Shown in pieces: positions 1-9,894 of a stretch of 64,000 nucleotides of DNA (within the stretch, counting starts at the first letter, position 1; each line of letters begins with the position of its first letter). The DNA is taken from NCBI GenBank assembly GCA_030531005.1, contig JAUMTW010000006.1, forward strand, positions 62,001 through 126,000. Reading direction: 5' to 3'. Position numbers and translations under genes: made by a program. Below the pieces are notes generated by a model that saw only the letters and a list, made by a program, of their open reading frames with translations, did no database searches and was not told the origin of the DNA. Source of the DNA: Corynebacterium sp. (lineage in GTDB: Bacteria; Actinomycetota; Actinomycetes; Mycobacteriales; Mycobacteriaceae).

Positions 1-569
1 TGGCTGCAATCGTTGCTGGTGCCGGTCTCCCAATCACCGTGCGTACGCTGGCCGACTACGAGGCGTATCCAGAGCCTAAGGAGAATGGGGCTAGTTTTGC
101 CGAAAATGCGTTGATCAAAGCCCGCGCTGCAGCCGCTCACACCGGGCAGGTAGCGTTGGCAGACGATTCAGGGCTGTGCGTTGCCGCCCTCAATGAAATG
201 CCTGGTATCTTTTCGGCGCGCTGGGCTGGTGGTCATGGCAACGACCAGGCCAATCTTGACTTGGTTCTTGCTCAGCTTGCTGATGTCCCGGCGGCTCGGC
301 GCCAAGCAGCCTTCGTCTCCGTGTGCGCTTTAGTGCATCCTGATGGGCAAGAAGAGGTTGTCGAAGGTCGTTGGGAGGGGCGCCTGCTTACAGCAGAAGC
401 GGGTGAGGGGGGCTTTGGATATGATCCCATCTTTGTACCCCATGAAGAAGATACGGCTGGCACCGGGCGTACGAGTGCCGAAATGAGTGCGGCGGAAAAG
501 AATGCTCTTTCCCACCGTCATAAAGCTTTGGTGCAATTAGTGCCGCACCTGGCTGCTTTGGCCTCCTAG
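1..569 (+). CDS. rdgB: RdgB/HAM1 non-canonical purine NTP pyrophosphatase (5' truncated by window edge)
   Basis: This enzyme hydrolyses XTP, dITP and ITP to the monophosphates and keeps deaminated purines out of DNA and RNA. The frame is already open at the first base, so the N-terminus lies left of the window; about 189 codons are present against roughly 200 in the family. Visible family motifs are NALIKARAA, LADDSGLCV, MPGIFSARWAG, GFGYDPIF and a late SHR. The stop codon TAG at 567-569 overlaps the TAG of the convergent DUF3817 gene through the palindrome CTAG. From memory the order rdgB, DUF3817 protein, small membrane protein matches Rv1341-Rv1343c of M. tuberculosis. Confidence 0.93.
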   Translation, partial: AAIVAGAGLPITVRTLADYEAYPEPKENGASFAENALIKARAAAAHTGQVALADDSGLCVAALNEMPGIFSARWAGGHGNDQANLDLVLAQLADVPAARRQAAFVSVCALVHPDGQEEVVEGRWEGRLLTAEAGEGGFGYDPIFVPHEEDTAGTGRTSAEMSAAEKNALSHRHKALVQLVPHLAALAS

Positions 570-910
570 AGATCGAAGGTGCGTGTGACTTCCTGGCGGC
601 GCCAATGCTCCACGAAGAAGGAGAGGAATGGCACGGTGCCTGCTAGGGCGGTCACAATCCACTTGGTTGGATCCCAACGTGCAATCGTCCCCAGGTTTAA
701 GGTTGCAACGAGATAGAGCATGTAGAAGAGGCCATGGATCTGGCCAATGTAGCCAGCCCAATCCGGGATATCCATACCGAGTAGATAGTCACAAATCATG
801 CGGATGGTGAGGATAATCAGCCAGACGCCGGTGACCCAGGCTGCTATCGAGAAAAGGGTGAGGGCCTTGCGCACACGGCGCTGCCGTTCAGGATGGACAG
901 GGGTGCTCAC
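566..910 (-). CDS. DUF3817 family small integral membrane protein
   Basis: A 114-residue protein with three or four hydrophobic helices and the DUF3817 pattern (IGQIHGLFYMLYL, then FLSFFVEHW near the C-terminus). The start is GTG at 910, with AAGGAG eight bases upstream that lies inside the end of the preceding gene, so the two minus-strand genes are translationally close (four-base gap). The family has no established biochemical role. The stop codon overlaps the rdgB stop on the other strand. It is the likely counterpart of Rv1342c. Confidence 0.85.
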   Translation of the reverse strand: MSTPVHPERQRRVRKALTLFSIAAWVTGVWLIILTIRMICDYLLGMDIPDWAGYIGQIHGLFYMLYLVATLNLGTIARWDPTKWIVTALAGTVPFLSFFVEHWRRQEVTRTFDL

Positions 911-914
911 TTGG

Positions 915-1292
915 TTATGCTCCTTGGGTGGTATCGCCGCGGCGCTGCTGGTTTAAAGCATTAAATTCTTCAACGCTTAATTGGGTGCGCTGCGGGAGGA
1001 AATCCGGGTCAATTTCGGTAATGGTTTCGGGGTCTTTGGGCTCTTCATAAATCTCATCATCACTCTTGTAGCGCTCATTTTCATAGGCCACGAATTTGCG
1101 ATATGCGATGACGAAGAAGGCGCCGAAGAAGGGCCATTGCATGGCATAGCCTAGGTTTTGGAAGGTGCCGGAACCAGATTTGAATCGGGTCCACTGCCAC
1201 CACGCTAGCGCGAAGGAGGTGATGACGAGCACGAAGAGAAAGAGAAGGTGCCATAGCCGGACGCGAAACTTCCGGGGTTCTGGCTCAGTCAC
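915..1292 (-). CDS. Conserved actinobacterial two-helix membrane protein (Rv1343c-like position)
   Basis: A 125-residue protein with a short basic N-terminus, a membrane helix at about residues 13-33, a second hydrophobic segment near 50-62 and an acidic C-terminal tail (SDDEIYEEPKDPETITEID). Start is GTG at 1292 behind a purine-rich GGAAGAAAG. It heads a two-gene minus-strand unit with the DUF3817 gene. Its position matches Rv1343c (lprD) of M. tuberculosis, but no clear lipobox is visible here. Function unknown. Confidence 0.75.
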   Translation of the reverse strand: MTEPEPRKFRVRLWHLLFLFVLVITSFALAWWQWTRFKSGSGTFQNLGYAMQWPFFGAFFVIAYRKFVAYENERYKSDDEIYEEPKDPETITEIDPDFLPQRTQLSVEEFNALNQQRRGDTTQGA

Positions 1293-1339
1293 GTGCTTTC
1301 TTCCTTCCTACCGGGAAACCTACTGCATCCATTGTACTG

Positions 1340-1368
1340 TTGAACTTTACATTCCGTTGAGCTAAACT
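1340..1368 (+). promoter_or_regulatory. Promoter of tRNA-Leu
   Basis: A -35 box TTGAAC (1340-1345) and a -10 box TAAACT (1363-1368) are separated by 17 bases. The predicted start is about seven bases before the mature tRNA. Confidence 0.7.
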
Positions 1369-1381
1369 TAGCAAACGTTGC

Positions 1382-1466
<85 letters not shown>

Positions 1467-1471
1467 TGAGT

Positions 1472-1497
1472 GGCCTCGCGAAATGCGGGGCCTTTTT
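1472..1497 (+). terminator. Rho-independent terminator after tRNA-Leu
   Basis: GGCCTCGC pairs with GCGGGGCC (one G.U pair) across a five-base loop, followed by TTTTT. Confidence 0.85.
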
Positions 1498-1577
1498 CCT
1501 TTGGTGGGCTGCCATGTACCCCATTGAGCAATGAGACCTTGGAGTGTGCGCTCCGCGCATTTTCGTGCCCCAATACT

Positions 1578-1586
1578 TGTTAGACT
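1578..1586 (+). promoter_or_regulatory. Extended -10 promoter of fas
   Basis: TGTTAGACT at 1578-1586 fits an extended -10 (TGn plus TAGACT). The predicted transcription start is near 1593, downstream of the ATG at 1590 and upstream of an AGGAG at 1613-1617. This supports the TTG at 1626 as the fas start. Confidence 0.5.
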
Positions 1587-1625
1587 CGGATGCGAACATA
1601 TCCCAGCGATACAGGAGTAAGGCGC

Positions 1626-4600
1626 TTGAAGCAGCGAGGTGTAGTTTTTAGTGGACAAGGTCATCCTTGGGTACCCATCGTGGCTGAATACCAGGATACG
1701 GCTGACCTCCAAACGTGGGAGCGGGCAGCAGCCCGACTGCGCGAACATTACGTCGCGTTACCATGGGAGCTCACCCCAACTGCCCCAACTGCCCTAACCG
1801 CTCAGCCTATTTGTAGTGTGCCCGGTATCTTGGCTGCAAATTTGTTCCAGGCAGCCGAGCTGGGCGTTGATGGTCGCTGGCCCCTGTGGGGTCACTCCCA
1901 GGGGTTGCTGGCTAAATATGCGCTCGAACACGATGCGGAAACCGCGATAATTGCCGCCTTCCTCATTGCTCAAGCCATGCAGCAGCATGCCGAGCAGGAA
2001 TCATGTATGTGGGCGGTTCACGGGGTGCGCCCTGCAGACCTACCTGCACTCGATGGGGTAGAAGTAGCCCTGCGCAATGGGCCGGCATCGTTAGTGCTCA
2101 GTGGCAAGCCGCATGCCTTGCGCGCCTTGCCGAAAAGCTTGAAGCCCATCGAGCTTGAAATTTATGCACCATTCCACCATTCCAGCATGCAGCCGGCTGT
2201 AGCGCAGGTACGTACGTGGGCGAAAGAAGTCGGCGCCGATCAAGAGGCAATCACTGCTTTGGCCCAGGCCATTATGGTGGATCCGGTGGATTTTGGGGCC
2301 GACTTCCAACCCGCGGATCTCACACTGGTTTATCAGCTTGGCACCAAACAACCCGATTCGTTTCTCACCCAAGCCGGGGCCGCCTACGGTTGTAGCGTGG
2401 TGGCCCTAGGCGAGCAGCCGCAGCCTGTGCGCGCCTATAGCGAGTATGCGCCCACCCAGCAGGACGGGCATCTCCATACTGCATTCAGTGAGCGCACTGG
2501 CTATCATCCGATCATGGTGGGCGCGATGACCCCAACGACAGCTACCCCGGAACTTGTGGTGGCTGCTGCGAATGCAGGCTACTGGGCTGAGCTCGCTGGC
2601 GGTGGTAATCCCACCGAAGCAAGTCTGCAAAACAATATCGATAGTTTCCGTGCGGGGCTGCGTCCACAGGCCAGGGCGCAATTCAACACCATGGTTATGG
2701 ACGAGAAGCAATGGGCTTTCCAATTTGAAGACCCGGCGCTTATCCCGGCTGCCTTAGCAGAAAGCAGCCCCTTTGCCGGTATTACCTTCGCTGCAGGCTT
2801 ACCTACCGCCGAACAGCTCGCAGAGATACTGCAGTACCCGCTGGCCTGGGTAGCCTTGAAGCTCGGGGGCACTTCCGGCATCGATCAAGCCTTGCAGCTT
2901 GCGGCAGCACACCCACATACCCTCTTTATCTTCCAGCTAGAAGGCAGTCAGGCCGGTGGGCATCATACGAAAAAGCCCCTGGATTCCATGTTGCTGGCGC
3001 GCTATTCCCAGATTCGTGCCCAGGAGAATGTGCTGCTTGCCGTCGGTGGAGGATTGCGGCCAGCCGATGCCCCGCGCTATTTCTCTGGGCAGTGGGCGCG
3101 TGACTACGCTGGTGCGCACACCCCGCAGATGCCTGTGGATGCCATCTTTATTGGGACCCCGGTCATGGTTGCCGCCGAAGCCCCGACCGCACCAGCGGTG
3201 AAAGAATTCCTCGCGCGTGCCGATTATGAGGTCACCAGTGAGCTCTCTGCCTACGGGGCCAGTATGTACATGGTGGATAATGACTTCGCCGCCGCGGTGC
3301 GGATTTGCCGTGATCCGGAATCCACGCCGGAAGCAATCCGCGCTGCTTTAGATAAGACTTGCCGGCCCTACTTCGGGGACTTCGATGAGCTCACCTATGC
3401 CGAGTTACTGCAGCGCTATTGGCAATTGTGCCGGGCTCCACAGTGGTTGCACCCCGACTATGAGCGTTTCTTCACTCAGCTGCTTAACCGGGTGGAAGCC
3501 CGCTTGCATCCCCAGGACCGCGGGGAATTCGAGACGCGCCTGGCCGCACCCACCATCGAGGCGGTGCTTGTTGCATACCCGGAAGCTGAACACACCATAG
3601 TGCACCCCTGGGATGCCAGCTGGTGCATTGCACAGTGGCGGCGAGGTATGAAGCCGGTCCCATTTGTGCCAGTACTTGCAGAAGCAACATGGTGGCTGCA
3701 GCGCGATTCCCTCTGGCAATGCCAATCGGATGCGTATGAGCCAAGTGAAGTGTGCATTACCCCTAGTCCGCAACCGCAGCAATGGCAGTTGGGGGCAAGC
3801 CTCACCGAGATTCTCGGCAGCTATGAGATTGCTGTTATCGAGGCGCTTGATCCTGTGCAATTCCAGCCGAGCGCGCCTGTAGCTGTGGGTGCTTGGGCTA
3901 TTCCAGCCAACCCTACTAAGCATTCCCAGGCATTTTATGGTCCGATGTGGGCGGCAATCTATGAGCTTCTAGACTCCCAACCCCCAATACAGCAGGGCAC
4001 TCAGCGCCCAGCTGATCTGGCATTATTGCTGCATTTACGCCATGAGATGGCAGTCTACGAGCAGCCTGCCGGCCCCATCACTGCCCACGCCAGTTATAGT
4101 CAGGGACACGGCAACGCGATTGCCATTACCGTGAACTTTTATGACGCTGAGATCTTGTGTGCTCAAGCAGTCGAAGTGCTGCATGTGCGTCAGGGCAGCG
4201 TGTTTGTACCAGGCCCATTGCCAGCAGCCCCGTTGTTAAGTGCTCCAGTTCTTACAGGTGAAATTACCCGTCGTGGCACTTTGTTTGCCCCGGCTGATAT
4301 GACAGCCTTCGTACACGCTTCCGGCGATAACAATCCGCTGCATACCGATGTTGGTTGGGCACGTGCCCACGGTTTTCAAGCCCCGGTGGTCCACGGCATG
4401 TGGTTTGTGGACCAAGCCCAACACATTGCAGGCCAAGCAACGGTGAGCGCAGCGGAATTCTTTGCACCGGTTCTTCTTGATACGGAGCTGCATTTTGAAT
4501 GTGCCTCCTTCCGCACGGCCTTACGCAGCGGGGAAGTAGTGCGTTTTTATCAAGGCGAGGTACTCACTAGTGAGATCGTGTTAGAAAACCCACCGAAGTT

Positions 4601-7600
4601 GGCCTACGTATATCCAGGCCAAGGCGTGCAATATCAGGGTATGGGTCTCGAGTTAGCCGAGCACAGCCCAGAGGCCGCTGCCGTTTGGGAGCGCGCGGAA
4701 CAGCACTGCTGCACCCTGGGATTCTCCCTGCACACGATCGTGCACGATAACCCCACCACGCTTGAGGTGGCAAGCCACACCTATCGGCATCCGCGTGGGG
4801 TCTTGCATCTGACCCAATTCACCCAAGTGGCTTTGGCAGTCGTAGGTGTTGCGGAGACTGCCCATTGGCGGGCCCAAGGCGAGCTACAACCTCACGCCTG
4901 GTTTGCCGGCCATTCACTCGGCGAATACGTAGCCTTGAGCGCTTATGCAGAGGTACTGCCCTTGGAAGCGCTCATCGAAATCGTTTATGAACGCGGCCGC
5001 ACCATGGATGGTCTGTTGGAACGTGATGCAGCTGGCAATACTCGCTATGCGATGGCAGTAGTGCGCCCACACCATTTTCCAGCTGACTTTGACTTGCAAG
5101 CCCAGCTGGCTGCGATTGTAGATGCCGGGGAGTTCGCGGAGATCGTGAATTGGAATGTGCGCGGGCGCCAATATTCCATTGCGGGAACCAGGACAGCCCT
5201 TGCGCAGCTCCAGACCCTGCTTCCGGAGCGAGCTTATAGCGAAATTCCAGGGGTGGATGTGCCTTTCCACTCCCGAATCCTCCACGATGGAGTGGATACC
5301 TTCCGTGCAGTCCTGGATTCCCACCTGCCTGCAACCATTGATGCCGACCGCCTAGCACAGCGCTATATCCCCAATATCATTGGCCGACCAATGAGCTTTA
5401 CTGAATCCTTTATCGCTGAGCTCTCTGAAATCCCGGGGATCGGGGAGGCCGTGCGTACCCAAACCTGGGACTTTCGAGAACCTACAACTGCACGCCGCCT
5501 GCTGATCGAGCTGCTTGCATGGCAATTCGCATCGCCTGTTCAATGGATCGCCACCACCGAGTACCTGGTCTCGGAAGTACCAGTTGCCGAGATCATTGAG
5601 ATGGGACTGGCCCAGAATCCGACGCTGAGCACGATGATGGTGCAAGCAACCACCGTACCGGTACGCAATATTCAACGCGACGTTGCTGCTCCTACTGTGC
5701 AAGCACAACCAAGCCCACAAGAACCTCCTATACCCGCAGCCCAAACCAAAGTGGCTGCAGCGGAGCATACCGCTCCCCAAGGCCCGGACACCCTCCAACG
5801 CTTGCGCTTTCTCAGTGGTTGGTGGCTCCAACGTGACCCAGCATCCATCGATCCGACCACCACTGTTGAAGCCTTAACCGGCGGAGTCTCAGCCAGGCGC
5901 AATCAATTGGTTGCCGATATACAAGCGGAATTCCACGTTGCCGCTATCCCACAACTCGCCGAGCTCCCGCTTGCAGAACTCGCCCATGCCATCACCGCGC
6001 GGGTGGGCGAAACGTATGCATTTGGCTCCGTCCTGCGCGCGGCCATCCCGCACCAGCTACAAGCACAAGGGCTCAGCCCCGCGCAGCTACGTGCTGCGCT
6101 TCCCGCACATTGGGCACAGGGCTACAATGCACTCGAACTATCCGTGTTACTTGATCCACCTACAGACCTGGCAGCGCGCGTGGCGGTCCTGGCCCCAGAG
6201 TATCCTCAAACCCCACGTACAAACACAGCAGAGGATGCCCAATCCGCGGCACTGCTTCGCGGCCTAGCCGACGTACTCGCTGATGCCACTATGTCTGCGT
6301 CTCCAGTAACAAGCACAACTCGGGTGCAAGAGCCCGAGGCGCCTCAGCGAGAGCAGATCCGCGGTACTGAGCCGCAATTTATTGCCACGCACATCCGATG
6401 CTTCGATGATGTATGGGCCTATGCACGTGAACGCCGGTGGCATGGCGCAGGACCAGAGTCCATGCCAGATTCCACCCAGCGTGTATTGGTTACCGGGGTA
6501 TCCCCGCACAGCATTGGAGAACAACTCGTCGCCCAGCTGCTCCACAATGGGGCAGAGGTGATCGTTACCACCAGTACCCGCCGCTTTGGCTTCTTGCGCG
6601 CTCTTTATGGGGTACATGCCCGTGGCAGCGCGAAGTTATGGGTAATCCCAGCCAACCTCGGCTCCTTTGCGGATATTGATGGGGTGTGCTCCTGGCTGCA
6701 CACCAATGAGCTGCTCCCGGACACCTTCTATCCGCTCGCTGCTCCGGCGGTGGGCGGCAGTATCGCTGATATTGATGACTCCTTTGAGTACCATATGCGC
6801 GTGCTTGTCTGGGGTGTAGAGCGTATGATCCGCGGCTTAGCTACTACGAGTCGGCGTCTGAAAGTGCTGCTCGCTGGTTCGCCGAATCGCGGCGTCCTCG
6901 GAGCTGACGGCGGCTATGGAGAAGCCAAGGCGGCGTTGGATGTACTGCAAAATAAATGGTTCGTGGAGCCTTGGCTGCGGACACATACCGTAATAGGCCA
7001 AGTCATCCTGGGGTGGGTAACGGAAACGAACCTTATGCGCAGCTTTGATGCCAGCGGAATCGATAATCTGCTGGACACCCGCAAGGCAGCCAACCTCCTC
7101 CTTGCAGCCGCATCCCAGCTACACGACAAGCCGCAAACCTGGGACTTCTCTGGCGATTTCGGTCTGCATGCGACCTGGCTGCGGGCTCAGGCGACTACGC
7201 CTAAGGTTATTGCGACCAAGAAGATTCAAGCGCTGCCGAACTTGCCACAGCTACCAGCACAGAACCCACGGATTAACACTCCGCAGCGCAGCCTCGCCGA
7301 TTTGGTGGTGGTCTGTGGGATTGGTGAAATCGGAGCCTGGGGTACCTCGCACACCCGCTACGAGGCAGAGTTTGGACAGCACTTGAGTGCTGCCGGCATC
7401 ATTGAACTGGCCTGGGCACTTGGGTTCATCACCTATGAAGATGGGGCCTGGACATATGGGCAGCGCCGCCTTCATGAAGCACAACTGGCCGCGGAACTCG
7501 AGGACGTTGTTCTCGCCCGCTGTGGGCTACGGGAATTCGAGCCAGCAGATATTGGCCTCGAAGGCCTGTTTGAAACAACCTGGCAAGAACTCAGCCTTCA

Positions 7601-9068
7601 TCGCAGCCTGCGCCTGCCAGTGGACTACAGCGAACTTGCCGAACAATTAGCCACTCAACCTGGAGTGCAGGCCCATTACGAGGCAACAATTCAATCTTGG
7701 GAAGTCGTCTTCGCACCAGGAACGACTATCCGCGTGCCGCGGCGCACCACCGTACTGCGCGTTGTAGGCGGGCCGATAGCAACAGGCTTTGACCCCGCCC
7801 GCTATGGCATCCCCGAGCAATTGCGCGCTAACTGGGACCGGCTTACCTTGTGGAATCTCATCGCCACCATTGAAGCTTTCCTAGCAGCTGGTATTGACCC
7901 CACGGAACTAACAGCATTGCTTGATCCCACCCGGGTTGGCAGCACCCAAAGTACCGGGATGGGGGCGCAACAAGCTACCGCGAGCCTATATGCCCGCCGC
8001 TTGTTCGGCGAACACCTACCCAATGATATTGTGCAAGAAACCCTCGGCAACGTGGTGGCAGCACACATCATCCAAAGTTATGTGGGCGCCCAAGGCACCG
8101 TGCAACCTACCGTTGGTGCATGCGCAACAGCGGCAGTCAGCATTGAGGCTGCCATCGACAAGATCGAACTGGGCAAGGCCGATATTGTGCTCGCCGGCGC
8201 CATCGATGACTTCACCAAGGACTCGTTGGCCGGATTCGCCATGATGGAAGCCACCGCCGATAACACAGTGCTTGCCAGCGAAGGCTACGATCCCGCGGAG
8301 CATTCCCGCCCCAATGATGCCGCCCGCCGAGGCTTTGTAGAAGCCGCCGGTGGCGGAACGGTCATCGTCGCGCGCGCCAGCATTGCAGCAGACCTGGGTC
8401 TACCAGTGCATGCGGTACTTGCCGGGGCAGAATCCTATACCGATGGCGTGGCAACATCGATCCCAGCCCCCGGCAATGGGCTCAAGGCCGCCGCACACGG
8501 TAACTTGCTCCAGCGCTTAAAGGACTGCGGAGTAGGAGTTGCAGACATCGCTGTAGTCTCCAAACACGATACAAGCACACAGCTGAATGATCCCCATGAA
8601 ACAGTGCTGATCGATCACATCCTGAAACAATGGGGACGCGAATCGGAGCAATTGGTAGCAGTGATCTCGCAAAAGGCGCTCACTGGCCATGCTAAAGGCG
8701 GGGCCGGTGTCTTCCAGTTAGCAGGTCTCATTGATGCCATGCGCACTTCAACCATCCCGGCACAGCGCAATCTTGATGTGGTGGACCCAGAACTCGCCAG
8801 CTCGGAGTTTTTCGTGTGGCCGCGCACGCCAGCACGCCGCAGTATCGCAGCGGGTTTGCTCAGCTCCCTGGGCTTTGGCCATATCGGCACGTTGGTTGCG
8901 GTGGTACACCCCTATGCCTTTGAACTTCGGCTAGCTGCCGAACGCGGACCCGAAGCCCTGTCCGCCTGGCAGCATGCAGCAACGCAACGCCACAGGCGGG
9001 CTTGGCAACGCAAGCAAAAAGCCATGCAAGGTGAAGCTAGCCTCTACCATCCACAGGAGCAGGCATGA
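1626..9068 (+). CDS. fas: Type I fatty acid synthase (FAS-I), compact form
   Basis: A multifunctional cytosolic enzyme that builds acyl-CoAs from acetyl- and malonyl-CoA, the precursors of membrane lipids and mycolic acids. I place the start at TTG 1626, because AGGAG ends eight bases upstream; the ATG at 1590 has no ribosome site and lies before the predicted transcript start. Domains in order, numbered from TTG: acyltransferase with GHSQG (Ser91), enoyl reductase from about 292, dehydratase hot-dog with GDNNPLHTD near 900, malonyl/palmitoyl transferase with GHSLGEY (Ser1097), ACP with GGVSARRNQ (Ser1422, phosphopantetheine site), ketoreductase from about 1618 with Tyr1764, and ketosynthase with Cys2166, His2314 and His2355. 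At about 2480 residues it is some 500 shorter than the roughly 3000 I recall for corynebacterial FasA/FasB, yet every catalytic motif is present. It overlaps acpS by four bases. Confidence 0.97.
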   Translation: MKQRGVVFSGQGHPWVPIVAEYQDTADLQTWERAAARLREHYVALPWELTPTAPTALTAQPICSVPGILAANLFQAAELGVDGRWPLWGHSQGLLAKYALEHDAETAIIAAFLIAQAMQQHAEQESCMWAVHGVRPADLPALDGVEVALRNGPASLVLSGKPHALRALPKSLKPIELEIYAPFHHSSMQPAVAQVRTWAKEVGADQEAITALAQAIMVDPVDFGADFQPADLTLVYQLGTKQPDSFLTQAGAAYGCSVVALGEQPQPVRAYSEYAPTQQDGHLHTAFSERTGYHPIMVGAMTPTTATPELVVAAANAGYWAELAGGGNPTEASLQNNIDSFRAGLRPQARAQFNTMVMDEKQWAFQFEDPALIPAALAESSPFAGITFAAGLPTAEQLAEILQYPLAWVALKLGGTSGIDQALQLAAAHPHTLFIFQLEGSQAGGHHTKKPLDSMLLARYSQIRAQENVLLAVGGGLRPADAPRYFSGQWARDYAGAHTPQMPVDAIFIGTPVMVAAEAPTAPAVKEFLARADYEVTSELSAYGASMYMVDNDFAAAVRICRDPESTPEAIRAALDKTCRPYFGDFDELTYAELLQRYWQLCRAPQWLHPDYERFFTQLLNRVEARLHPQDRGEFETRLAAPTIEAVLVAYPEAEHTIVHPWDASWCIAQWRRGMKPVPFVPVLAEATWWLQRDSLWQCQSDAYEPSEVCITPSPQPQQWQLGASLTEILGSYEIAVIEALDPVQFQPSAPVAVGAWAIPANPTKHSQAFYGPMWAAIYELLDSQPPIQQGTQRPADLALLLHLRHEMAVYEQPAGPITAHASYSQGHGNAIAITVNFYDAEILCAQAVEVLHVRQGSVFVPGPLPAAPLLSAPVLTGEITRRGTLFAPADMTAFVHASGDNNPLHTDVGWARAHGFQAPVVHGMWFVDQAQHIAGQATVSAAEFFAPVLLDTELHFECASFRTALRSGEVVRFYQGEVLTSEIVLENPPKLAYVYPGQGVQYQGMGLELAEHSPEAAAVWERAEQHCCTLGFSLHTIVHDNPTTLEVASHTYRHPRGVLHLTQFTQVALAVVGVAETAHWRAQGELQPHAWFAGHSLGEYVALSAYAEVLPLEALIEIVYERGRTMDGLLERDAAGNTRYAMAVVRPHHFPADFDLQAQLAAIVDAGEFAEIVNWNVRGRQYSIAGTRTALAQLQTLLPERAYSEIPGVDVPFHSRILHDGVDTFRAVLDSHLPATIDADRLAQRYIPNIIGRPMSFTESFIAELSEIPGIGEAVRTQTWDFREPTTARRLLIELLAWQFASPVQWIATTEYLVSEVPVAEIIEMGLAQNPTLSTMMVQATTVPVRNIQRDVAAPTVQAQPSPQEPPIPAAQTKVAAAEHTAPQGPDTLQRLRFLSGWWLQRDPASIDPTTTVEALTGGVSARRNQLVADIQAEFHVAAIPQLAELPLAELAHAITARVGETYAFGSVLRAAIPHQLQAQGLSPAQLRAALPAHWAQGYNALELSVLLDPPTDLAARVAVLAPEYPQTPRTNTAEDAQSAALLRGLADVLADATMSASPVTSTTRVQEPEAPQREQIRGTEPQFIATHIRCFDDVWAYARERRWHGAGPESMPDSTQRVLVTGVSPHSIGEQLVAQLLHNGAEVIVTTSTRRFGFLRALYGVHARGSAKLWVIPANLGSFADIDGVCSWLHTNELLPDTFYPLAAPAVGGSIADIDDSFEYHMRVLVWGVERMIRGLATTSRRLKVLLAGSPNRGVLGADGGYGEAKAALDVLQNKWFVEPWLRTHTVIGQVILGWVTETNLMRSFDASGIDNLLDTRKAANLLLAAASQLHDKPQTWDFSGDFGLHATWLRAQATTPKVIATKKIQALPNLPQLPAQNPRINTPQRSLADLVVVCGIGEIGAWGTSHTRYEAEFGQHLSAAGIIELAWALGFITYEDGAWTYGQRRLHEAQLAAELEDVVLARCGLREFEPADIGLEGLFETTWQELSLHRSLRLPVDYSELAEQLATQPGVQAHYEATIQSWEVVFAPGTTIRVPRRTTVLRVVGGPIATGFDPARYGIPEQLRANWDRLTLWNLIATIEAFLAAGIDPTELTALLDPTRVGSTQSTGMGAQQATASLYARRLFGEHLPNDIVQETLGNVVAAHIIQSYVGAQGTVQPTVGACATAAVSIEAAIDKIELGKADIVLAGAIDDFTKDSLAGFAMMEATADNTVLASEGYDPAEHSRPNDAARRGFVEAAGGGTVIVARASIAADLGLPVHAVLAGAESYTDGVATSIPAPGNGLKAAAHGNLLQRLKDCGVGVADIAVVSKHDTSTQLNDPHETVLIDHILKQWGRESEQLVAVISQKALTGHAKGGAGVFQLAGLIDAMRTSTIPAQRNLDVVDPELASSEFFVWPRTPARRSIAAGLLSSLGFGHIGTLVAVVHPYAFELRLAAERGPEALSAWQHAATQRHRRAWQRKQKAMQGEASLYHPQEQA

Positions 9069-9430
9069 CCATCGGATGCGATCTGGTACACGTGCCGAGC
9101 TTCGCCGCCCAACTAGCTATCCCCGGAACCACTATGTGGTCTTGGTTTACCCCTACCGAGCGAGCACAAAGCCGGGGGCCAGAATCGCTAGCAGCGCGCT
9201 GGGCGGCCAAAGAGGCCTTCATCAAGGCATGGTCGGCCCAGCACTATGCCCAGGAGCCTGTCATGACTGAGCAACAGGTGCGCTGGGCCGAGATCGAAGT
9301 AGTGTGTGATACCTTTGGGCGCCCCCGGCTGTTTTTGCACGGGGCAATCGAGGAAATCAGTGGGATTTCCCACGCAGAGATTTCTTTAAGCCATGAGGAG
9401 GATTATGCCATCGCGGTGTGCACCCTTTAG
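9065..9430 (+). CDS. acpS: Holo-[acyl-carrier-protein] synthase AcpS
   Basis: This enzyme transfers 4'-phosphopantetheine from CoA to the ACP domain of FAS-I. The 121-residue protein shows the AcpS motifs IGCDLVHVPSF at the N-terminus (metal-binding Asp), the central AARWAAKEAFIKAW (catalytic Glu) and SLSHEEDYAIAV near the end. The ATG overlaps the fas stop (ATGA, 9065-9068), so the two genes are translationally coupled. Actinobacterial FAS-I lacks the built-in transferase domain of the fungal enzyme, which fits this separate partner gene. The fas-acpS order matches Rv2524c-Rv2523c. Confidence 0.95.
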   Translation: MTIGCDLVHVPSFAAQLAIPGTTMWSWFTPTERAQSRGPESLAARWAAKEAFIKAWSAQHYAQEPVMTEQQVRWAEIEVVCDTFGRPRLFLHGAIEEISGISHAEISLSHEEDYAIAVCTL

Positions 9431-9894
9431 AGGTCGCGCAGTATGCGGGCTACGTGCCCGGTTGCACGCACATTATAGAAAGCCTTCCCGATGGTGCCAT
9501 CAGGTTCAATAAGGAAGGTGGAGCGGATAACACCCTGGACTATCTTGCCGTAGTTCTTCTTTTCTCCAAAAGCCCCATAAGCCTGCATTACGGACTTATC
9601 TTCATCAGCAAGCAGGGGGAAGGTCAGGTCGTGATCAGTGCGGAATTTCTGTAATTTCGCGGGACTATCTGGGGAAATACCAAGAACTTGGATGCCCAGA
9701 TCATTGAATGCCGCCAGATTATCGCGGAAGTCGCAGGCTTCCTTGGTGCAGCCTGGAGTATTGGCGCGGGGATAGAAGTAGATGATTACGCGCTGCCCGG
9801 CGAAGTCGGCGAGCGTAGTCGTTCCGCCTTCATCATTAGGCAAGGAAAATGCGGGTGCGGTGTCGCCTTCAGCTAAACGATGTGGAGTTGTCAT
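9427..9894 (-). CDS. bcp: Thioredoxin-dependent peroxiredoxin (Bcp/PrxQ type)
   Basis: A thiol peroxidase that reduces hydrogen peroxide and organic hydroperoxides. The ATG at 9894 gives 155 residues, the usual length of the family, with a GGAAGG just upstream; an open frame continues to 10014 but the added residues do not resemble the family. The peroxidatic and resolving cysteines lie in TPGCTKEACDF, and FYPRANTPG and the FGEKKNYGK segment are typical. The C-terminus overlaps the end of convergent acpS by four bases. A DUF3618 gene diverges from it, as with Rv2521/Rv2520c. Confidence 0.93.
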   Translation of the reverse strand: MTTPHRLAEGDTAPAFSLPNDEGGTTTLADFAGQRVIIYFYPRANTPGCTKEACDFRDNLAAFNDLGIQVLGISPDSPAKLQKFRTDHDLTFPLLADEDKSVMQAYGAFGEKKNYGKIVQGVIRSTFLIEPDGTIGKAFYNVRATGHVARILRDL

